This document shows, in pieces, positions 11,797-19,002 of a DNA stretch of 64,000 nt. The translations under genes and the position numbers were made by a program. The notes under the pieces were generated by a model, which saw nothing but the letters and a program-made list of their open reading frames with translations, was not told the origin of the DNA and did no database searches. Numbering within the stretch: position 1 is the first letter of the stretch; each line of letters opens with the position of its first letter. The DNA comes from Thiomonas sp. FB-6 (GTDB lineage Bacteria > Pseudomonadota > Gammaproteobacteria > Burkholderiales > Burkholderiaceae_C): NCBI RefSeq assembly GCF_000377645.1, contig NZ_KB898473.1:62001-126000 (forward strand), written 5' to 3'.

Positions 11797-13851
11797 TCAG
11801 GCCAGCGCGCCGCCGGCGCGCGCGATCACCTCGCGCGCCAGCTCGGCCGTGCGCTCGGCGGTGATGCCGAAATGCCGGTACAGCTCGCCGGCGGGCGCCG
11901 ATTCGCCGAAGCTGGCGATGCCCACCACGCCGCCCGACAGGCCCACGTACTTGTGCCACAGGTCCGGCTGCGCGGCCTCCACGGCCACGCGCGGCACCCC
12001 GGCCGGCAGCACCTGCGCGCGCCAGGCCGCGTCCTGGCGGTCGAACACGCTGGTGCAGGGCATCGAGACCACACGCGCGGCCACGCCGGCGGCGGCCAGC
12101 AGCTCGCGCGCCTTGAGCGCAATTTCCACCTCGGAGCCGGTGGCGATGAGCACCACCTGGGGCGTGCCCTCGGCCTCGGCCACCACGTAGGCGCCGCGCT
12201 CGATGGCCGCCTCCGCGGCCTCGCCGTGCGGCAGCACGGCCAGGTTCTGGCGCGACAGCAGCAGCGCGCTGGGGCCGTCGACGCGCTCCACCGCGTGCTT
12301 CCAGGCCACCGCCGTCTCCAGCACGTCGGCCGGGCGCCACACGTCCAGGTTGGGGATCAGGCGCAGGCTGGGGGTCTGCTCGACCGCCTGGTGGGTGGGG
12401 CCGTCCTCGCCCAGGCCGATGGAGTCGTGGGAGAACACGTGCACCACGCGCTGTTTCATCAGCGCGCTCATGCGCACGGCGTTGCGCGCGTAGTCGGAGA
12501 ACATCAGGAAGGTGCCGCCGTAGGGCAGCAAGGCCCCGTGCAGCGCCATGCCGTTCATCATGGCGGCCATGCCGAACTCGCGCACGCCGTAGGACAGGTA
12601 GTTCACCGGCTCCCCGTCCTGCGCCGCCTCCCAGGAACGCGAGGCCTTCACCGCGGTGAGGTTCGAGCCGGTCAGGTCGGCCGAGCCGCCGAACATCTCG
12701 GGCAACGCCGGCACCAGGGTCTCCAGCGCGATCTGCGAGGCCTTGCGCGTGGCGGTGGCGGCGCTCACGGCGCGCGCCTTGGCGTACAGCTGCTGCACCG
12801 TGGCGGCCCAGTCGGCCGGCAGTTCGCCGCCCAGGCGGCGTCGCAGCGCGGCGGCCAGCTCGGGGTGGGCCTTGGCGTAGGCCTCGAAACGCTGGTTCCA
12901 GGCCTGCTCCAGCCTGGCGCCACGCTCGCGGCCGTCCCAGGCCTGGTAGATGTCCTGCGGGACCTCGAAGGGTCCGTATTCCCAGCCCAGCGCCTGGCGC
13001 GTGGCCTGCACCTCGGCCGCGCCCAGCGCGGCGCCGTGCACCTCGTGCCCGCCGGCCTTGTTCGGCGAGCCCCAGCCGATGGTGGTGGTGCAGATGATCA
13101 GCGACGGACGGTCGCTGGTCTTGGCCTCGGCGGTGGCCTGCTCCACGGCCTGCGCGTCGTGCCCGTCGACGGGGCCGATCACGTTCCAGCCGTAGGCGGC
13201 GAAACGCTTGGCGGTGTCGTCGGCGAACCAGTGCTCGACGTGGCCGTCGATGGAAATGCCGTTGTCGTCGTAATAGGCGATCAGCTTGTTCAGGCGCAGC
13301 GTGCCGGCCAGCGAGCAGACCTCGTGGCTGATGCCTTCCATCAGGCAGCCGTCGCCCAGGAACACGTAGGTGTGGTGGTCGACGATGTCGTGCCCGGGGC
13401 GGTTGAACTCGCGCGCCAGCAGGGTCTCGGCCAGCGCCATGCCCACGGCGTTGGCCAGGCCCTGGCCCAGCGGGCCGGTGGTGGTCTCCACGCCCGGGGT
13501 GTAGCCCACCTCGGGGTGCCCCGGGGTCTTGCTGTGCAACTGGCGGAAACGCTTGATCTCCTCCAGCGGCAGCGCGTAGCCGCTGAGGTGCAGCAGCGCG
13601 TACAGCAGCATCGACGCATGCCCGTTGGACAGCACGAAACGGTCGCGGTTGGCCCAGTGCGGGTTGGCCGGGTTGTGGTGCAGATGCCCGCGCCACAGCA
13701 CCTCGGCGATGTCGGCCATGCCCATCGGCGCGCCGGGGTGCCCGCTCTTGGCCGCCTCGACGGCGTCGATGGCCAGGAAGCGGATGGCGTTGGCCAGGCG
13801 ACGGCGCTGGAGGGGGTCGATGACGGGGAAGAGTTGGGAATGCGCGTTCAT
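11797..13851 (-). CDS. cbbT: Transketolase
   Basis: Predicted 684-residue thiamine-diphosphate enzyme moving two-carbon units between Calvin-cycle and pentose-phosphate sugars. [18 protein letters not shown] near the N-terminus and the GDGCLMEG thiamine-binding motif are clear; the C-terminal pyrimidine-binding domain contains [19 protein letters not shown]. The start chosen is the ATG at 13851 (MNAHSQLFP), matching family N-termini; an in-frame ATG at 13893 would add 14 Pro/Arg-rich residues with no family support. It lies 43 bases after cbbP and 13 before cbbZ. Confidence 0.95.
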   Translation of the reverse strand: MNAHSQLFPVIDPLQRRRLANAIRFLAIDAVEAAKSGHPGAPMGMADIAEVLWRGHLHHNPANPHWANRDRFVLSNGHASMLLYALLHLSGYALPLEEIKRFRQLHSKTPGHPEVGYTPGVETTTGPLGQGLANAVGMALAETLLAREFNRPGHDIVDHHTYVFLGDGCLMEGISHEVCSLAGTLRLNKLIAYYDDNGISIDGHVEHWFADDTAKRFAAYGWNVIGPVDGHDAQAVEQATAEAKTSDRPSLIICTTTIGWGSPNKAGGHEVHGAALGAAEVQATRQALGWEYGPFEVPQDIYQAWDGRERGARLEQAWNQRFEAYAKAHPELAAALRRRLGGELPADWAATVQQLYAKARAVSAATATRKASQIALETLVPALPEMFGGSADLTGSNLTAVKASRSWEAAQDGEPVNYLSYGVREFGMAAMMNGMALHGALLPYGGTFLMFSDYARNAVRMSALMKQRVVHVFSHDSIGLGEDGPTHQAVEQTPSLRLIPNLDVWRPADVLETAVAWKHAVERVDGPSALLLSRQNLAVLPHGEAAEAAIERGAYVVAEAEGTPQVVLIATGSEVEIALKARELLAAAGVAARVVSMPCTSVFDRQDAAWRAQVLPAGVPRVAVEAAQPDLWHKYVGLSGGVVGIASFGESAPAGELYRHFGITAERTAELAREVIARAGGALA

Positions 13852-13894
13852 GGCGGGTCTCGGGCGGGATAGTGGGCGGTTCGGCCCCTGCATT

Positions 13895-14770
13895 TCATCC
13901 GGCGCGGCGCTTGATGTCCATCAGCCGCAGGATCATGGGGGTGAAGATCAGCTGCATCGCCAGGCCCATCTTGCCCCCGGGGACCACCAGGGTGTTGGGG
14001 CGGGTCATCCACGAGTCGTGCAGCATCGACAGCAGGTAGGGGAAATCGATGCCGTGGGGGTCGGCGAACCGGATCACGACCATGCTTTCGTCGAGGCTGG
14101 GGATGTCCTTGGCGATGAAGGGATTCGAGGTGTCGACCGTGGGCACGCGCTGGAAATTCACGTGGGTCCGCGAGAACTGCGGCGTGATGTGGTGCACGTA
14201 GTCGGGCATGCGGCGCAGGATCGTGTCCATCACGGCCTCCTGCGAGTAGCCGCGCTGCACCTGGTCGCGGTGCAGCTTCTGGATCCACTCCAGGTTGATG
14301 ATGGGCACCACCCCCACCAGCAGGTCCACCTGGCTGGCCACGTCGACCTGCGCATCCGCGTAGCCGCCGTGCAGGCCCTCGTAGAACAGCAGGTCGGAGC
14401 CGGCCTGCATGTCCTTCCACTCGGTGAACTGGCCGGGGGACACGCCGAACTGGGCCGCCTCGGCGTCGTCGTGGATGTACTTGCGCGCCTTGCCCACGCC
14501 GGTGCTGCCGTAGGCCCGGAACACGTCTTCAAGTTCCTTGAGCAGATTCGCTTCTGGCCCGAAATGGCTGAACGTCGTGCTGCCTTCCTGCTCCCTTCGC
14601 TTCATTTCTTCCCGCATTTCCAGGCGGTTGTAGCGATGGAACGAATCTCCCTCGATGATCTGGGCCTGCAGCCGCTCGCGCCGGAAGATGTGCTGGAAAC
14701 TGCGCATCACGGTGGTCGTGCCGGCCCCCGAGGAACCGGTGATCGCGATGATGGGGTGCTTGGCGGACAT
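13895..14770 (-). CDS. cbbP: Phosphoribulokinase
   Basis: Predicted 291-residue kinase making ribulose-1,5-bisphosphate from ribulose-5-phosphate and ATP, a step unique to the Calvin cycle. The P-loop GSSGAGTTT is at residues 12-20, followed by the proteobacterial class I PRK segments [12 protein letters not shown] and [10 protein letters not shown]. This is the short octameric bacterial type, which lacks the redox cysteines of plant enzymes and responds to NADH and AMP in characterised cases. Its presence is the strongest evidence for a functional Calvin cycle in this organism. It lies 107 bases after cbbF. Confidence 0.96.
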   Translation of the reverse strand: MSAKHPIIAITGSSGAGTTTVMRSFQHIFRRERLQAQIIEGDSFHRYNRLEMREEMKRREQEGSTTFSHFGPEANLLKELEDVFRAYGSTGVGKARKYIHDDAEAAQFGVSPGQFTEWKDMQAGSDLLFYEGLHGGYADAQVDVASQVDLLVGVVPIINLEWIQKLHRDQVQRGYSQEAVMDTILRRMPDYVHHITPQFSRTHVNFQRVPTVDTSNPFIAKDIPSLDESMVVIRFADPHGIDFPYLLSMLHDSWMTRPNTLVVPGGKMGLAMQLIFTPMILRLMDIKRRAG

Positions 14771-14813
14771 GGCGGAAGACTCTCGACGAGGCGATGGACG
14801 AAGCCCGGGCTGC

Positions 14814-14831
14814 CGCCGCCTCGTGGCGGCG
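14814..14831 (-). other. Hairpin in the cbbF-cbbP spacer
   Basis: CGCCGCC and GGCGGCG form a perfect 7-bp stem with a 4-base loop in the 107-base spacer between cbbF and cbbP, the longest spacer of the operon. No T-run follows. It could slow RNA decay or processing between the two genes; this is inference only. Confidence 0.3.
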
Positions 14832-14877
14832 ACCCGTGCCAGGAAACCGTGGGGCCGGGGAGGATGGGGTGCTGCGC

Positions 14878-15957
14878 TCAGGCGCGCACACCGTCGCCGA
14901 ACAGCGAACGATCCTTGAACAACGGGGAGACGAAGGGCTTGTCCAACCCGCTATCGTATTCCCGGTGGTAGCGTTCCAGGCGCTCGATCTCGTTCTTCGA
15001 GCCCAGCATGACCGGCACGCGCTGGTGCAGCGACTCCGGCTGCACCTCCAGGATGCGCTGGCGCCCGGTGGAGGCCGCGCCTCCGGCCTGCTCGATGATC
15101 ATGCCGATGGGGTTGGCCTCGTACAGCAGGCGCAGGCGTCCCGGGCGGGCCGGATCCTTGGTGTCGCGCGGGTACATGAAAATGCCCCCGCGCATCAGGA
15201 TGCGGTGCACGTCGGCGACCATGGAGGCGATCCAGCGGGTGTTGAAGTCGCGCCCGCGGTCGCCGGTCTTGCCGGCCTTGCATTCGGCCACGTAGCGCTG
15301 CACCGGCGGTTCCCAGAAACGCTCGTTGCTGGCGTTGATGGCGAACTCGCTGGTGTCCTCGGGGATGCGCAGGTCCGGATGGGTGAGGATGAAGTTGCCG
15401 ATCTCACGGTCCAGCGTGAAGCCGTGGGTGCCCTTGCCGACGGTGAGCACCAGCATGGTGGCCGGGCCGTAGATGGCGTAGCCGGCGGCCACCTGTTCCA
15501 GGCCCGGGCGCAGGTAGTCGGCCATCTGCGGCTCGCCCAGGCGGGTCATGCGCAGCACCGAGAAGATCGTACCCACCGAGACGTTGACGTCGATGTTCGA
15601 GGAGCCGTCCAGCGGATCGAAGACCAGCAGGTAGGCGCCGCGCTCGAACTGCTCGGGCAGTGCATAGGGCTCGTCCAGCTCCTCGGAAGCCATGCCGGCG
15701 ACCAGTCCGCCCCATTCGCAGGACTGGATCATCGCCTCGTTGGACAGCACGTCGAGCTTCTTCTGGGTCTCGCCCTGCACGTTTTCCGTGCCCAGCGAGC
15801 CCAGGAAACCGCCCAGCGCGCCCTTGGCCGTCATCGCGGCGATGGCCTTGACGGCCGCCGTCACGTCCACCAGCAGCGCGGCCAGGTCGGCCTGGTCGTC
15901 GGCGCCTCGCAACTGCTCGATGAGGAACTTCGAAACGGTGGTACGGCCCTGCAACAT
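14878..15957 (-). CDS. cbbF: Fructose-1,6-bisphosphatase class I
   Basis: Predicted 359-residue metal-dependent phosphatase acting on fructose-1,6-bisphosphate (and probably sedoheptulose-1,7-bisphosphate) in the Calvin cycle. The signature [15 protein letters not shown] near residue 112 carries the metal-binding residues. ASEELDEPY and the C-terminal [23 protein letters not shown] substrate site are also clear. Length is normal for the proteobacterial CbbF type. It is the first gene of the operon and is divergent from cbbR, from which it is separated by a regulatory region of 333 bases. Confidence 0.95.
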   Translation of the reverse strand: MLQGRTTVSKFLIEQLRGADDQADLAALLVDVTAAVKAIAAMTAKGALGGFLGSLGTENVQGETQKKLDVLSNEAMIQSCEWGGLVAGMASEELDEPYALPEQFERGAYLLVFDPLDGSSNIDVNVSVGTIFSVLRMTRLGEPQMADYLRPGLEQVAAGYAIYGPATMLVLTVGKGTHGFTLDREIGNFILTHPDLRIPEDTSEFAINASNERFWEPPVQRYVAECKAGKTGDRGRDFNTRWIASMVADVHRILMRGGIFMYPRDTKDPARPGRLRLLYEANPIGMIIEQAGGAASTGRQRILEVQPESLHQRVPVMLGSKNEIERLERYHREYDSGLDKPFVSPLFKDRSLFGDGVRA

Positions 15958-16040
15958 GATGCGTCTCCCGAACGGATGGATTCCCCGGCACGTGGAGGCG
16001 GCTCGCCGGACCCGCCGGCGGCCGCCTTCCCGACACCTGT

Positions 16041-16082
16041 CTTTTTCAAGGCCCCTGCGGCCACCCAGGAGACTTGAAAAAG
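16041..16082. repeat. 10-bp perfect inverted repeat in cbbF leader
   Basis: CTTTTTCAAG at 16041-16050 and CTTGAAAAAG at 16073-16082 are exact reverse complements separated by 22 bases. In a region this G+C-rich such an A+T-rich pair is conspicuous. It lies 84 to 125 bases upstream of cbbF. It may be a regulator site or a stem in the cbbF leader RNA; nothing in the sequence decides between these. Confidence 0.45.
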
Positions 16083-16110
16083 CCCGCAGTCAGAAAACAC
16101 GGAGACTCGC

Positions 16111-16233
16111 ATGAACGAAAAACGCACTGCGACTGCGGTCAAGAAAGCCCGGAGCTCGCGCGCCCGGACCCGTTCACAACCCCGCGCGGCCGGCGGAGCA
16201 AGCTGCCGGCACCACGCTTGCGGACAAATATAA
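16111..16233 (+). CDS. Possible 40-residue basic peptide
   Basis: A short frame in the cbbF-cbbR spacer starts with ATG at 16111, six bases after a GGAG ribosome-binding site, and stops at TAA 16231-16233. The product would begin MNEKRTATAVKKARSS, is rich in Lys, Arg and Ala, and has two cysteines and several histidines near its C-terminus. No family is recognised. It points toward cbbR and ends inside the presumed CbbR-binding region. It may be a real leader peptide or small protein, or chance; the ribosome-binding site and the start codon are the only positive signs. Confidence 0.3.
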   Translation: MNEKRTATAVKKARSSRARTRSQPRAAGGASCRHHACGQI

Positions 16234-16273
16234 GCGGCGACGGAATTAAGGTAAATTCAAGTTTTCTTGTCCG
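16221..16273. promoter_or_regulatory. cbbF promoter with CbbR-type operator
   Basis: This A+T-rich island upstream of cbbR holds several overlapping signals. GAATT-N6-AATTC at 16243-16258 is a 16-bp dyad. TAA-N7-TCA at 16247-16259 fits the published CbbR pattern TNA-N7/8-TNA and the general LysR T-N11-A rule. On the minus strand TTTACC (16255-16250) and TATATT (16232-16227), spaced 17 bases, are plausible -35 and -10 elements for cbbF. CGGACAA (16221-16227) and TTGTCCG (16267-16273) frame the whole block as an exact 7-bp inverted repeat. CbbR bound here could activate cbbF and repress its own gene. Confidence 0.55.
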
Positions 16274-16290
16274 TGACTTCAGGAAAGCTG

Positions 16291-17358
16291 ATGAAGAACG
16301 TCACCCTGCGCCAGCTCCGGGTCTTCGTCGCCGCGGCCCGGCACATGCATTTCGGCAAGGCGGCGCAGGAACTGCACCTGACGCCGCCGGCGGTGTCCAT
16401 GCACATCCGCGAGCTCGAGCACCAGGTGGGGCTGCCGCTGTTCGAGCGCCACGGCAAGACCGTGAGCCTGACCCTGACCGCCGAGTACCTGCTGGTCTAC
16501 GCCCGGCGCGTGCTGTCCACGCTGAAGGACGCGGAGGACGCGCTGGCGCGCTTTCGCGGCCTGCAGTCGGGGCGCCTGACCATCGGCATGGTCAGTTCGG
16601 CCAAGTACTTCATGCCGCGCCTGCTGGCCATGTTCCGCGAGGAGCATCCGCACATCGAGGTGCGCCTGGTCGTGGCCAACCGCGAACAACTGGCCGAGCA
16701 GCTGCAGGGCAGCGAACTCGACCTGGCCATCATGGGCCGCCCGCCGCGGGAGCTGGCCACGCGCGGCGAACCCTTCGCCGCACACCCGCTGGGCGTGGTC
16801 TGCGCGCCCGACCACCCCTTGATGCGCGGCGAGCGCAAGCCGGCGTCGGCGCTGGCCCAGTTCGGATTCGTCATCCGCGAGGCCGGCTCCGGCACGCGCA
16901 GCGCGATGGAGGAATACCTGCGCGAGTGGCGCGTGGACCCGCGCATCGACATGGAACTGGCCAGCAACGAGACCATCAAGCAGATGGTGATGTCGGGCAT
17001 GGGGGTGAGCTTCCTGTCGCTGCACGGCATCGGCCTGGAGCTGCGCAACGGCCTGATCGGCGTGCCCGACGTGGAGGGCCTGCCGCTGGTGCGCAGCTGG
17101 CAGGTGGTGCATACCTCGGCCAAGGTGCTGTCACCCTCGGCCGAGGCGCTGCGCTACTTCGTGCTGGAGAACGGCGAGTCCTACCTGGCCCGCGAATTCG
17201 GCAGCCTGCACCCCATGCCGGCCGAGCCGGTGAGTCCGTCGCCGGCGCAGGCGGCGGCCGCCGAGCGCCTCAGGCGGGCGGCCCGCCAAGTGCCGCCAGC
17301 GCGGCCAGCAGCGCCAGCGGCGCCGTCTCGGCGCGCAGGGTCCGCCGCCCCAGACTGA
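16291..17358 (+). CDS. cbbR: LysR-family regulator CbbR
   Basis: Predicted 355-residue LysR-type regulator. The N-terminal winged helix-turn-helix (LRQLRVFVAAARHMHFGKAA and TPPAVSMHIRELEHQVGLPLFER) is typical of CbbR, followed by a substrate-binding domain. CbbR family proteins control divergently transcribed cbb operons in response to metabolites such as ribulose-1,5-bisphosphate, phosphoenolpyruvate or NADPH. The start chosen is ATG 16291, preceded by AGGAAAG; a TTG at 16267 is also in frame. The protein carries a Pro/Ala/Arg-rich tail of about 50 residues beyond the usual 300-310, and the last 89 bases of the gene overlap the 3' end of the convergent rsmE. Confidence 0.92.
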   Translation: MKNVTLRQLRVFVAAARHMHFGKAAQELHLTPPAVSMHIRELEHQVGLPLFERHGKTVSLTLTAEYLLVYARRVLSTLKDAEDALARFRGLQSGRLTIGMVSSAKYFMPRLLAMFREEHPHIEVRLVVANREQLAEQLQGSELDLAIMGRPPRELATRGEPFAAHPLGVVCAPDHPLMRGERKPASALAQFGFVIREAGSGTRSAMEEYLREWRVDPRIDMELASNETIKQMVMSGMGVSFLSLHGIGLELRNGLIGVPDVEGLPLVRSWQVVHTSAKVLSPSAEALRYFVLENGESYLAREFGSLHPMPAEPVSPSPAQAAAAERLRRAARQVPPARPAAPAAPSRRAGSAAPD

Positions 17359-18010
17359 GGGGCACGAAGCCGGCGCTCAGCGCGGCGTCGATCTCGGCCT
17401 CGTCGAGTCCGCCTTCCGGGCCGCTCAGCGCCAGCACCGGCTGCGCCGGCTCCAGCGCCGCCGCCCAGGACGCGAAGGCCTGCACCGGCGCCGTGTCGCC
17501 GCGGGGAGCCGCCAGCAGGCAGCGCGCCTGGCCGGCGGCGGGCGGCAGCGCGTGCAGCCAGGCCTGCAGGGTCGCGACCTCGCGCAGTTGCGGCAGGCGG
17601 TTGCGCCCACACTGCTCGCAGGCGGCGATGGCCACGCCGCGCCAATGCGCCAGGCGGCGCTGGGCGCGCTCGCCCTGCAGGCGCAGCACGCCGCGCGTGC
17701 TCATCAGCGGGGCCAGCGCGGCCGCGCCCAGCTCGGTGGCCTTTTCCACCAGCCAGTCCATGCGCTCGTTGGCGGGCATGCCCACGGCCAGCTCGACCTC
17801 ACGCCCGAGTTCGCGTTCCACGGGGTCGAATTCCAGCAGTTCCACGCGCTGCGCCGGCAGCAGGCGTGCGCGCCACTGGCCGCCCTCGCCGTTGAACACC
17901 GCCACCTCGTCGCCCTCGCGCAGGCGCAGCGCGCGCACGTGGCGCAGCGCCTGCTCGTTCAGCGCCAGGCTGGCGCCCGACAGCGGCGCCGGCAGGAACA
18001 GCCGATGCAT
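17270..18010 (-). CDS. rsmE: 16S rRNA m3U1498 methyltransferase
   Basis: Predicted 246-residue SPOUT-class methyltransferase that methylates N3 of U1498 in 16S rRNA. The N-terminal PUA-like part (MHRLFLPAPL, HVRALRLREGDEVAVFNG) and the knot-forming C-terminal part (ALSGPEGGLDEAEIDAAL, LSLGRRTLRAETAPL) are both clear. The start is ATG 18010, giving the usual family length. It lies 23 bases downstream of tal on the same strand. Its 3' end overlaps cbbR in the convergent direction by 89 bases. Confidence 0.94.
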   Translation of the reverse strand: MHRLFLPAPLSGASLALNEQALRHVRALRLREGDEVAVFNGEGGQWRARLLPAQRVELLEFDPVERELGREVELAVGMPANERMDWLVEKATELGAAALAPLMSTRGVLRLQGERAQRRLAHWRGVAIAACEQCGRNRLPQLREVATLQAWLHALPPAAGQARCLLAAPRGDTAPVQAFASWAAALEPAQPVLALSGPEGGLDEAEIDAALSAGFVPLSLGRRTLRAETAPLALLAALAALGGPPA

Positions 18011-18033
18011 GGCCCGGGCTCCGCCAGACGGCC

Positions 18034-18978
18034 TCAGCCGCGCAGCAGCTCGAGCAGCGCGTGGGTGTCGGCGCTGAAGCTGGCGATGCCTTCGTCCAGC
18101 TTGGCCCGCCACATCTCGTCGGCGGCCAGCGCGCTGGCGAACTCGGCGCGCCCGACGGCGAGCGTCACCTGCTCCTCGGCTGGGCCCGCCTGGGCAGGGT
18201 CGAGGCGCCGCGGCAGCGGCTGCGCGGATGCGGCCAGCTCGCCCAGCAGCGCCGGCGAAATGGTCAGCAGGTCGCAGCCGCACAGGGCGGCGATCTGCGA
18301 GGTCTGGCGGAAACTCGCCCCCATCACCTCGGTGGCCACGCCGCGCGCCTTGTAGAAGCGCCAGATGCGCAACAGCGCGCGCACGCCGGGGTCGGCCTCC
18401 CCCTCGTGGGCCTGCGGGTCCCAGGCCGCGCCCGCCTGCTGGCGCGCCCAGTCGCTGATGCGCCCGACGAAGGGCGACACCAGTTGCACCCCGGCGGCCG
18501 CGCAGGCGCGCGCCTGCATGAAGCTGAACAGCAGGGTCATGTTGCAGGAGATGCCGTCGTCGCGCAGGCGCCGCGCCGCCTCGATGCCTTCCCAGGTCGT
18601 GGCCAGCTTGATCAGCACGCGCTGGCGCGGCACCCCGGCGGCCTCGTACAGGGCGATCACGCCGCGCGCGCGCTGCACGCTGGCGTCGGTGTCGTGGGAC
18701 AGCCGGGCGTCGATTTCCGTGGACACCCGCCCCGGCACGCGCTCGAGGATCTCGCGCCCGAAACGCACCAGCAGCCGGTCCATGGCCTGCTCCGGGTCGC
18801 GCGCGGCGCGCAGCTCGGGGTCGCGCAGCAGCGGCGCGTATTCGGGCAGGCGCACGGCGCGCAGCACCAGGCTGGGGTTGGTCGTGGCCTCCGCGGCGCC
18901 CAGTTCGGGCAGGCGCAGGTACTCGGCGGTATCGGCCACCACGCGCGTGTGGCGCGTCAGATCGTGCAGGGAACTCAT
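18034..18978 (-). CDS. tal: Transaldolase
   Basis: Predicted 314-residue type I transaldolase moving a dihydroxyacetone unit between sedoheptulose-7-phosphate and glyceraldehyde-3-phosphate in the non-oxidative pentose phosphate pathway. EATTNPSLVLRAV at about residues 30-42 and the Schiff-base lysine in VLIKLATTWEG (Lys124) are clear, as are CNMTLLFSF and SPFVGRISDW. Length matches TalB-type enzymes. It begins 24 bases after glnE and is followed by rsmE. It lies just beyond cbbR, oriented like the cbb operon but with rsmE and cbbR between them. Confidence 0.95.
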   Translation of the reverse strand: MSSLHDLTRHTRVVADTAEYLRLPELGAAEATTNPSLVLRAVRLPEYAPLLRDPELRAARDPEQAMDRLLVRFGREILERVPGRVSTEIDARLSHDTDASVQRARGVIALYEAAGVPRQRVLIKLATTWEGIEAARRLRDDGISCNMTLLFSFMQARACAAAGVQLVSPFVGRISDWARQQAGAAWDPQAHEGEADPGVRALLRIWRFYKARGVATEVMGASFRQTSQIAALCGCDLLTISPALLGELAASAQPLPRRLDPAQAGPAEEQVTLAVGRAEFASALAADEMWRAKLDEGIASFSADTHALLELLRG

Positions 18979-19002
18979 GGCGTCATGGTACTCAGGGACG
19001 GA

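Noticed and set aside
15861-16142. Minus-strand frame overlapping the cbbF start
   Set aside because: It overlaps the first 97 bases of cbbF in another frame, has a Ser/Pro-rich tail and lacks family-like features or a good ribosome-binding site.
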